Translations under genes and position numbers: made by a program
From: Planctomycetes bacterium UBA1662
Lineage (GTDB): Bacteria > Planctomycetota > UBA8108
DNA: 43,515 bases
Reading direction: 5' to 3'
NCBI GenBank assembly: GCA_002320775.1
Contig: DCKY01000240.1
Span: forward strand, 21,165-64,679
Notes under the pieces: generated by a model
Database searches by the model: none
What the model saw: only the letters and a program-made list of their open reading frames with translations
What the model was told of the DNA's origin: nothing
Part shown: piece by piece, positions 16,922-23,290 of the stretch
How the letters are laid out: each line of letters opens with the position of its first letter
How positions within the stretch are numbered: the stretch's first letter is position 1

Positions 16922-17448
16922 GCTTACTGCCTGGATTCAGACGCCGAGCAGCCACGGTGCAAGCACCGCGCGCTCGGAATCCTCATGAACAGGCCCTTCT
17001 CTTCTTCTCTTCTTTTCCAAGGAACGCTTCAGCCAATCCCCGCGAAGTATCTCCTCGCGGGAAAAAACCGACCCCGGCCGTAAACTCCTAGACGTCCGGG
17101 GGCGGCCACCTGTACAGCTCGCATCTCCACGGCTTCCGCCGAGTTCCTCGAGACAAGAGCTGACAGTAAATGGCTCAACTCCTCTTGCGTATTTCCCCTC
17201 AGCGGAGCTCACGTGAAAACGAAGACGGGTACGCAACCGCTCGAGACCTTCCGGGTAGGTCCTGAATAACGCTGAGCTGCTGCCGTTCCGCGTTCGCATT
17301 TCTCGCTCACTCCATTTCAGAAAAATACAAATCCCCGGACTGGCCACCCTGAATTGGAATTTGCTGCCGATGAACCCTCTGGGATCACCCGGCAACTCCC
17401 TTCCACCATCTGGGTGAGTCTGGGAATAGCCCCCACTATTCCACACAT

Positions 17449-17457
17449 TTATCCACA
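17449..17457 (+). promoter_or_regulatory. Perfect DnaA-box sequence
   Basis: TTATCCACA matches the DnaA-box consensus exactly and lies 30 bases from the palindromic element at 17483-17504. About one third of a match is expected by chance in a window this size, so a single box is weak evidence for DnaA binding. Confidence 0.3.
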
Positions 17458-17482
17458 TCACAAGAGCCCAAAAAAAAAATTC

Positions 17483-17504
17483 CGACACCACAACATGTCG
17501 TGCG
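17483..17504 (-). promoter_or_regulatory. Palindromic element, copy 2, far upstream of mraZ
   Basis: A near-copy of the element at 5771-5795: CGCAC, G, ACA, TGTTGTGGTGTCG on the minus strand. CACCAC and GTCGTG form a palindrome with one mismatch around five bases. It is followed on the minus strand by AATT and a T run, and copy 1 is also followed by AATT. It may control a transcript reading toward mraZ. Confidence 0.45.
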
Positions 17505-17708
17505 TGAACACTTTTTGAACCACATATAGTGCCCCGGGCGGCAAATCCCCCAATCGTGCGAATTCTGCCGTGTCAAAAAAGTACGGCAGTCAAAGACGGC
17601 CTGCAATGGGGCCCGCTGGCTGGTGCAGAGCTCACGGGACTTTTTCGGCCCTTAGACCGCCCGAGGTGGAGGGGATTCCCTGGCTGGCTGGGAAAACCGT
17701 ATGAGAGG

Positions 17709-17727
17709 CCAGGGGAGGCCCCCCTGG
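17709..17727 (-). terminator. Hairpin just after the dockerin gene
   Basis: CCAGGGG, five bases, CCCCTGG form a perfect 7-base stem beginning 8 bases past the stop of the dockerin gene. There is no immediate T run, so it is a weak or factor-assisted terminator candidate. Confidence 0.45.
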
Positions 17728-17734
17728 GTCCTTC

Positions 17735-18880
17735 TCAGGCCGCGGGTCCGCAGCCGATCGCATCCGGTGTCGGATCGACGCCTGCGGCGGGATGAGGCGC
17801 CGGGATAGCCTCTCCGCTCTGGAAAACAAAGTTCAGCAGGTAGATCGCATCCGCGATCTCGATCTGGCCGGAGTCGTTGACATCGGCCGCATCCAGGCAG
17901 TCCAGCTCGCCCGACTGGTAGAGATAGCGGAGGATCTGGATGCCATCGGTAAGGTTGACTCGGAGGCTGCCGTCGGCATCTCCACGAATGAAGGGCACAT
18001 CCTCAACCTTGAAGGGAACCTCCGCCATGCAGATAGCCGCGCAGCTCTCTCGCCCATCCGAGAGTACCCCGATCACTTCATACCGATGAATGCCGGGCGC
18101 GGGGTCATCCTGGTAGCGGCCGCTCGCGGCGGCCGCTGACCCGATGGCCTCTCCATCTCTCACGATCCGTACACTCTCAAGAAATTCCGGAGCTTCCCAG
18201 CTGAGCTCGACTCCCCCATCGCCCTGTGCGACGCAGGAGAGCCCCTCGACTCTGCCATCCCTGATGGAAACCACCAGGGGCTCGGTATTCACGCTGCGCG
18301 TCCTCCCATTGGCGTTAAAAAACGCGGTGGGAAACTCGACGGGGCTGCCCGGGCAATCGCTTGCCGAGGCCGAGATGACGCCGCCTGCGGCTCCGCCCCG
18401 GGATCTGAATACAATTCTCCCGAGAACGAGCTCCTGCCCCTCAATCTCATCGGCTACCCCCCCGACCGCCAACCCGGGGTCGGGATAGACCGTCGAGGCT
18501 ATGAGGATTCTGTCGACTCCCTCTCCATCCGCCCACGGCTCGCACGGCGAAGCTGCCGCAAACGGAAAGCTGCCGCTGCTGCGCACCGACCAATTGGAAG
18601 CGACCCCCTCGAACGAAACAGGCTCGAAAGAGGCGGCTGGAAACGAAAGGGACACCTGGAAGCCAAAGACAGGCTCACCGGCATTGACCAGCACGACGTC
18701 GATGGAGAAATCCATACAGTCGAAGGCATCGCCAACCGGAACCAGCCTCAACTCCTGGGCCTCTGCACGCCCGGAAGCCGCCGCCAGGCTGACCGCGACG
18801 AGAATTGCCGGAATCGCCCTGCTGAACTCAGAGATCGCTTTGATGAACATCATCGGGGATACGAAGGCTCCTTGATTCAA
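17735..18880 (-). CDS. Secreted protein with cohesin-like, Fn3-like and dockerin domains
   Basis: A 381-residue exported protein. The N-terminus has a signal-like hydrophobic stretch at about 22-37 ending near AAASGRAEA; an internal Met pair at residues 10-11 is an alternative start. Residues about 45-195 resemble a cohesin-like beta sandwich (VNAGEPVFGFQVSLSFPAASF). Residues about 205-275 look like a fibronectin-III-type module (VELSWEAPEFLESVRIVRDG). The C-terminus holds a type I dockerin pair: GDADGSLRVNLTDGIQILRYL and ADVNDSGQIEIADAIYLLN, each with a calcium-loop pattern, followed by a Pro-rich end. Such tandem dockerins with a DPTPDGxGC-like tail are frequent in planctomycete MAG proteins. 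Its partner and substrate are unknown. Confidence 0.8.
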   Translation of the reverse strand: MNQGAFVSPMMFIKAISEFSRAIPAILVAVSLAAASGRAEAQELRLVPVGDAFDCMDFSIDVVLVNAGEPVFGFQVSLSFPAASFEPVSFEGVASNWSVRSSGSFPFAAASPCEPWADGEGVDRILIASTVYPDPGLAVGGVADEIEGQELVLGRIVFRSRGGAAGGVISASASDCPGSPVEFPTAFFNANGRTRSVNTEPLVVSIRDGRVEGLSCVAQGDGGVELSWEAPEFLESVRIVRDGEAIGSAAAASGRYQDDPAPGIHRYEVIGVLSDGRESCAAICMAEVPFKVEDVPFIRGDADGSLRVNLTDGIQILRYLYQSGELDCLDAADVNDSGQIEIADAIYLLNFVFQSGEAIPAPHPAAGVDPTPDAIGCGPAA

Positions 18881-19221
18881 TAGCCCGCATGCGATCCGGC
18901 TCGCTGCCAGCCGCTCGGTGAGACATTCAAAACCTACTCGATATTACCACCTGGGAGGCCGTTTTCTACCTGGGCCTCGTAAGAGGGCGCGATAGCGGGG
19001 CTCGAGCATGGTTAGAAAAGGCTGCAGAGCTCATTTCAAACCCAATTCGATGACAAATCTTCCAGCGAGGCCTCGGAGGAGAAAACAGAGGCGCAGGCCT
19101 TATCGAGCCCATTCCGGCCATCTTTGACAGGCCACAGAGAGGTATGATAGCCTTGTCAGGACGGTGGACGGCGACATGCGGCCGCAACCTGTCAGTTTCT
19201 GACCTGTAACCTCCGAATGAT
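18881..19221. other. Divergent intergenic region
   Basis: About 340 bases between the dockerin gene and the sigma-like gene, which point away from each other. No gene, RNA or convincing repeat is seen. TTGACA at 19124-19129 and TATGAT at 19143-19148 look promoter-like but are only 13 bases apart. Confidence 0.5.
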
Positions 19222-19554
19222 ATGCTCTGTAACCTCTGCCCGCTGAGACGAACCTGCAACCAGATCTGCGACTACGTAGAGCCGCACCTGCCCTCCATGG
19301 AGCAGGGCCGGGTTGACTACGAAGACCTCCTTCGTATCTACCAGGGAAAGCTGATGACGCAGGCTCTGCTCGACAATGTCGAGATCCTTACCCAGCGGCA
19401 GCAGGAGGTCGTCACCCTCTACTACAGAAGCGTCCTCTCCCAGAAGGCCATCTCGAGCCGGCTCGGTATCAGTCAGCAGGCTGTTGCCGACTCCCTGCAG
19501 AGAGCGCGAACCGCCGTCTCCAACAAGCTGCGAAACTTCATCAAGATGACCTGA
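19222..19554 (+). CDS. Small sigma-70 region 4-like HTH protein with Cys cluster
   Basis: A 110-residue DNA-binding candidate. Residues 3-16 carry C-x2-C-x5-C-x3-C (Cys3, 6, 12, 16), a likely zinc or iron-sulfur site. Residues about 54-103 match sigma region 4 / LuxR-type helix-turn-helix: LTQRQQEVVTLYYRSVLSQK, then AISSRLGISQQAVADSLQRA. There is no sigma region 2, so it cannot by itself melt a promoter and is more likely a regulator that uses a region-4 fold. It stands alone on the plus strand and converges on the pilus-like module, with its stop 9 bases from the end of that operon. A redox or metal-sensing role is inference from the cysteines. Confidence 0.8.
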   Translation: MLCNLCPLRRTCNQICDYVEPHLPSMEQGRVDYEDLLRIYQGKLMTQALLDNVEILTQRQQEVVTLYYRSVLSQKAISSRLGISQQAVADSLQRARTAVSNKLRNFIKMT

Positions 19555-19576
19555 GGCGAACGCTTATTCCTTCGCC
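19555..19576. terminator. Hairpin between convergent genes
   Basis: GGCGAA, ten bases, TTCGCC lie exactly between the stops of the sigma-like gene and the GspM/PilO-like gene. The stem is six bases without a T run. It could serve both strands weakly. Confidence 0.35.
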
Positions 19577-20106
19577 CTGTAGTCGACGAGGTCCAGCTCG
19601 GCGAGCCACGAATTCTCAGCATCCCCGGTTCTGGACCGGGAAGCCCTTCGAACCTCGAAGCTTTCGATACGCACGGAGTTCTTGGCCTCCTGCACTGCGG
19701 CGGCGAAACGAAGGATCTTGTCCAGCGGAGCGCTCAGCAGTTGAATGTTCTGGCCCTCCTCGATGAGATTGGCGCCGATATCCCGTGGACGCTTGGGAGT
19801 CTGCTTGCTGAGCTCAAGGCCGTAGATACCGATCTTGTCGACGACGATTTCACCGAGAGACTGCAGCTGATCATTCTCATCCTGCAGCCTGGCCTGGTGC
19901 CGCAGCTGCTTCATTTCCTCGGAATCGAGCTCCTTGACGAGCTTCTTGTATACAGCCCGCTCCTGGCCAACCTGGCTCTTGAGATTAGGAATCAGGTAAT
20001 ACTGCAGCATCAGGTAGAGCAGAAGAAAGCCGACAGCCGTCATCGAAAGGGTCAGGATGACGATCTGTTGTGGCTCGCTGCGGGATTCTTCACTATTGCC
20101 GAACAT
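19564..20106 (-). CDS. PilO/GspM-like inner-membrane protein
   Basis: A 180-residue protein with a short cytoplasmic tail, one membrane helix at about 16-38 (VILTLSMTAVGFLLLYLMLQ), a coiled coil at about 45-85 and a small C-terminal alpha/beta domain. This is the PilO/GspM topology; such proteins bind the PilN/GspL periplasmic domain in the assembly platform of pili and type II secretion systems. It is the last gene of the four-gene module and begins 14 bases after the PilM-PilN fusion ends. Identity rests on topology and gene order. Confidence 0.7.
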   Translation of the reverse strand: MFGNSEESRSEPQQIVILTLSMTAVGFLLLYLMLQYYLIPNLKSQVGQERAVYKKLVKELDSEEMKQLRHQARLQDENDQLQSLGEIVVDKIGIYGLELSKQTPKRPRDIGANLIEEGQNIQLLSAPLDKILRFAAAVQEAKNSVRIESFEVRRASRSRTGDAENSWLAELDLVDYRAKE

Positions 20107-20120
20107 GGTTCCTCGCTCTC

Positions 20121-21977
20121 TTACTTGTATTCCTTCAGCTTGTCCTGCTTGACCTGCAGCTCGAGCGGGATATTGGCCTTACCCTCCGCCCTGCTGCCGG
20201 AGAGAGATGCCGTACAGGTAAAGATGCTCGCCTCCGAAGTCCTGAACTGGTTCGGCAGCTTGACCTGGGCATTGCTGGCAGTTTCCGCCTCGATTTCCAC
20301 CTTTGAAGGCTGAACCGAATCAAGCGTTGAGGTTCCCCTGCCGCTGCTCTTCACCGAGCGGCTCTTGATGCGGAACTTGAAGTCCATGCTCTTGATGGTG
20401 AAGTAGACATCGCTGTCGTTCATCACCTCAGAGAAGCTCCTCATCGCATCGGCGAAGTCGACAAAGCGTGGGACATCCCCGGCCCCTCGACCCTCCCACG
20501 CCTGCTTCTTCTTTTTCAGCGCCGAAAAGGCGTTGCCTCGAAGTTTTTCATCGAAAAAGCTCTCGTAGATATCCTTGTTCCGCTTGGCGAAGGCCTGCTT
20601 GCGCTTGGTCTCCTCCTTCCACTCATGGAAGGACCAGAAGGTGGCCTGCAGGAAGAAGAGGAAGACCAGTAAGGCGGCCACCATCAGTGGAATCTTCACG
20701 CGCTCGAACTTATGCTCATAGCGAAAGGCGTCCTTGCGATAATCAACCCCGATGCTGTCCTCCCGAAGGAACCGCATGCCGAGTCCAACGGCCGCGGCTC
20801 CATTGAGATGGAAGGAAGGATCTTCCGCCACCTTGGGATCCATCTCGAAACAATCGTCAAATCGCAGCCGAACCGTCTCGGTTTCGAATTCATCGGTAAA
20901 GAAGGCGAGCGCCTCCTCGCGACTGCTCATTCCGCCGGTGATGACGATGCGTTCAACCGAAGATCCAAGCGAGACGCCCGCAAGACTCCGCTGAATCTCA
21001 AGTGAGATCCGGGCGAGGTATTCCTCGTAGTTAAACTCCTTCTGTTCCACCTGGCCGGGGAACATTCCCTGGTAATCCGCGGCCGGGGGCTCGTCGGGCT
21101 CCTCTTCGGCATCGGAAGATCCATCCAGGGGAAGCTCGGCGCTGCTGTCCAGGTCAAGGTCATCCATCGACCCGGTGGGACTCGTCGCCTGGTCCTCGAA
21201 GATATCAAGAGCATCCTCCAACTCCTTGAGACGGCCATCGACAGCCGATTCCTCCGTCTCGACAGGAACCTCGTCGGCCGCGGCTGCCTCAGCCTCCTTG
21301 GCTACCAGGAGTTTCCGGGCCGCCGCCGCGACGCCCGTTTCCAGTCGACAGGAGCGCATTTTTCTCAGCTCTCCATCCTCAACCAGGACGATCTTGGTTG
21401 AGGTCGCTCCCATATCCACCACCAGGGTGGTCTTCTCCTGGTCGTATGACGCAGAGGATTTGTAGGCGTTGAAGAGCGCGCAGGTGTCCAGGTCCACCGC
21501 GACCGGATCCAGCGAGGCGGTCTTCAAAAGCTCGAGATGCGCTTTGATGGTGTCGTGGTTCAGGGCGGAAACGATCAGCGTGCTGCTGCCCTCGCTCTCT
21601 CCGGTCTTGATGTGATCAAGAACGGTATTCTCCAGGTCAAAGCCGGTGAAATAGTTCTCGGCCTCGAAGAACACGGTCTTACGAATCTGCTCATCCTTGG
21701 TGAAGGGCACCGAGATCTCTCTCATGATGCAATCCTTGGCATCGACCTCCGTCACGACATCGGCATCCTTGAGATTACGCTCACTCATGATCTTGGCGAG
21801 CAGCTCATCGGCGGCCATCGGAGGGATGTACTCATCATCCTCGGAGTATTCCCCCGTATGAACAGGCGGAATCTCTTCAATGAAGAAGTCAATCAAACGA
21901 AACTTCTTCTGATTACCGGAAAAAACAGCCCCGGTTATGGTGGATGACCCGATATCGAGTCCTAGGATGATAGCCAT
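20121..21977 (-). CDS. PilM-PilN (GspL-like) fusion with acidic insertion
   Basis: A 618-residue protein combining a cytoplasmic actin-like PilM domain with a PilN-type membrane anchor, the GspL plan. The actin-like phosphate loops are visible: LGLDIGSSTITGAV at 5-18, LVVDMGATSTKIVLVEDG near 188-205, and VERIVITGGMSSREEALAFF near 350. A low-complexity, strongly acidic stretch at about 232-320 is inserted inside the ATPase-like domain. One membrane helix lies near 437-455 (IPLMVAALLVFLFFLQATFW), followed by a periplasmic coiled coil and a small domain. The protein should bridge a cytoplasmic ATPase and the PilO/GspM partner encoded next. Confidence 0.8.
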   Translation of the reverse strand: MAIILGLDIGSSTITGAVFSGNQKKFRLIDFFIEEIPPVHTGEYSEDDEYIPPMAADELLAKIMSERNLKDADVVTEVDAKDCIMREISVPFTKDEQIRKTVFFEAENYFTGFDLENTVLDHIKTGESEGSSTLIVSALNHDTIKAHLELLKTASLDPVAVDLDTCALFNAYKSSASYDQEKTTLVVDMGATSTKIVLVEDGELRKMRSCRLETGVAAAARKLLVAKEAEAAAADEVPVETEESAVDGRLKELEDALDIFEDQATSPTGSMDDLDLDSSAELPLDGSSDAEEEPDEPPAADYQGMFPGQVEQKEFNYEEYLARISLEIQRSLAGVSLGSSVERIVITGGMSSREEALAFFTDEFETETVRLRFDDCFEMDPKVAEDPSFHLNGAAAVGLGMRFLREDSIGVDYRKDAFRYEHKFERVKIPLMVAALLVFLFFLQATFWSFHEWKEETKRKQAFAKRNKDIYESFFDEKLRGNAFSALKKKKQAWEGRGAGDVPRFVDFADAMRSFSEVMNDSDVYFTIKSMDFKFRIKSRSVKSSGRGTSTLDSVQPSKVEIEAETASNAQVKLPNQFRTSEASIFTCTASLSGSRAEGKANIPLELQVKQDKLKEYK

Positions 21978-22054
21978 GGTTTTTCTTTATCGACTGAGAG
22001 CTAAAGAACTCTACAGTTTCTTCGTTATTTCAGTTACCCGGCCCGGAAGGCCTA

Positions 22055-23287
22055 CTACTTGCCGCTCCCACGCTTTCCCTTGATAAGGTTCTCAAGCTCG
22101 GCTCGCTTCTTGGGATCAACTTTTTGATACTTGGGATTGTTTTTCAGCCCCTGAAGTGTCTTGAGCGCCTCAACCTTCTGCTGAGCTGTAGAAACCGGCT
22201 TCTTAGGCGCGGAGGGCTTCTTGGTCGACGTTGACGACTTCGGATAGACCGGCTTACCTGAGGCGGAGAACTTTGAACCTGAGCTCGAAGAACCTGAAGT
22301 CGTGGGCCTCACAGGGACCTTGGAAGAAGCGGGCTTCTCTCCCAGCTGCTTGGGCTCCAGGAATCCAGTGGTTTCCTGCCCGGCCAGGAGTTTCCGGTAA
22401 TCCTCTTCCCTCTTCTCCAGCGGCCTTGTTCCCTTGGGAAATCTCTTGAAGAACTTCTTCTCTTCCTCGGCTTCCTCTCCCTCTTCCTCTTCATCCTTCT
22501 TCGGAGCAAGTCTTCGCTCCTCCCTGGTTTCCTCGAGAAAATAGCTCTCGCTCACCCTGGGAAGAGAGTACTTCCGGTTAGGATTGTCCGTCCAATAGAT
22601 GATCTTGTCGGCATCGACAGAGTGGACCTTGAAATCAAGCCCCTTCTCCTCATCCTGGAACCATCGATCTTCAAGGGTCAGCGTGATGGTGTTCGCCGAG
22701 GAAGCCGAGCGGCCTTTGCTGCTCGAGCTCGAGCGGCGGATGCTGCTGCTGGAGCGGCTGCTGGAGCGGCTGCTGGAGCTTCTCCCTCTTGAATAACGGG
22801 AAGGGGACGGAAGGGTGGAAGTTTTTTGTTCGTCCTTCTTCTCCAGGCGAATCCAGCTCTTGAGCGGAGTTTCTGAAAAGATGATCCCGTGTACGTAATT
22901 CCAATTGTCCTTCTGAAGCGGCCCGCCTTCGATCGGCTCACCATCTTTCGTCTCGGGCTCCTCCTCCTCCTCCTCTTCGACGGGGTCCGTAGGCTCGGTA
23001 GCGACAACCGGCGGAGCCGGCGGCTTCGGCATGAGCCAGGCCGCGGAGGCCCGGACCTTTGACTCGGAGGATTCCGGCTGCACGAGATCTTTGTCGGTGT
23101 ACTTGAAAGAAGAAGGCTTCTTCAGCTCGACAGAGACGGACGCGGCTTCCTCTTCAGAACCAGCCGAGAACATCGAGGAAATACTGGGCAGGCCCATGCC
23201 TCCGAGGTAACCGGTCACGATGAACACCGTCACCCCGAGGTTCACGCCCATCAGCAAAATACGAACTGTATTGACATTCAAATTCAT
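22055..23287 (-). CDS. Ser/Arg-rich membrane-anchored protein at the GspC/PilP position
   Basis: A 410-residue protein I cannot place in a family. It has one N-terminal membrane helix at about 8-30, an acidic run (EEEEEEEP) near 105-112, a compact region around 125-150, then a striking Ser/Arg tract at about 161-197 made of SSSR-like repeats, a second compact region at about 200-260 (TLEDRWFQDEEKGLDFKVHS), a charged Glu/Lys tract and a Ser/Thr/Lys/Pro-rich C-terminus. It starts 3 bases after the GspK-like gene, with AGGA about 9 bases before the ATG, so it belongs to the operon. GspC and PilP are single-pass proteins at this point in their machines, so an analogous connector role is plausible but unproven. 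Confidence 0.6.
   Translation of the reverse strand: MNLNVNTVRILLMGVNLGVTVFIVTGYLGGMGLPSISSMFSAGSEEEAASVSVELKKPSSFKYTDKDLVQPESSESKVRASAAWLMPKPPAPPVVATEPTDPVEEEEEEEPETKDGEPIEGGPLQKDNWNYVHGIIFSETPLKSWIRLEKKDEQKTSTLPSPSRYSRGRSSSSRSSSRSSSSIRRSSSSSKGRSASSANTITLTLEDRWFQDEEKGLDFKVHSVDADKIIYWTDNPNRKYSLPRVSESYFLEETREERRLAPKKDEEEEGEEAEEEKKFFKRFPKGTRPLEKREEDYRKLLAGQETTGFLEPKQLGEKPASSKVPVRPTTSGSSSSGSKFSASGKPVYPKSSTSTKKPSAPKKPVSTAQQKVEALKTLQGLKNNPKYQKVDPKKRAELENLIKGKRGSGK
22746..22779. repeat. 12-base tandem repeat coding the Ser/Arg tract
   Basis: CTGCTGGAGCGG repeats about 2.8 times in frame inside the Ser/Arg-rich gene and encodes SSSR-type units on the minus strand. It suggests expansion by slippage. 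Confidence 0.7.
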
Positions 23288-23290
23288 GAT

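Larger units (their letters stand above)
16922..17734. other. Unassigned region upstream of mraZ, possibly a structured RNA
   Basis: About 800 bases with no gene I can support. A 184-codon frame (16937-17491, minus) exists but its start lies in a poly-T tract and it does not read like a protein. Minus-strand hairpins include GGAATAG/CTATTCC around 17423-17442, TCACCC/GGGTGA around 17386-17418, CCCCGG/CCGGGG at 17072-17101 with six T close behind, and CCCGCGA/TCGCGGG near 17040-17061. With the terminator at 16892-16921 this suggests a minus-strand RNA. I see no RNase P, tmRNA or SRP RNA signatures. An inverted repeat CTGCCGT/ACGGCAG lies at 17565-17589. Confidence 0.45.

Noticed and set aside
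16937..17491. 184-codon minus-strand reading frame upstream of mraZ
   Set aside because: Starts inside a poly-T tract (EFFFWALVMW), has odd composition and no ribosome site; the hairpins and terminator fit an RNA or leader better.
16922..17500. RNase P RNA, tmRNA or SRP RNA
   Set aside because: The conserved RNase P segment GAGGAAAGTCC, tmRNA ends and tag, and the SRP GGAAGG-AGCAG loop were looked for on both strands and not found.
17529..17795. 88-codon plus-strand frame
   Set aside because: Pro/Arg-rich, no ribosome site, overlaps the end of the dockerin gene; a shadow frame.
19124..19148. TTGACA and TATGAT promoter for the sigma-like gene
   Set aside because: Spacing is 13 bases instead of 16-18.
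18966..19259. 97-codon minus-strand frame
   Set aside because: Overlaps the start of the sigma-like gene and has no protein-like character.
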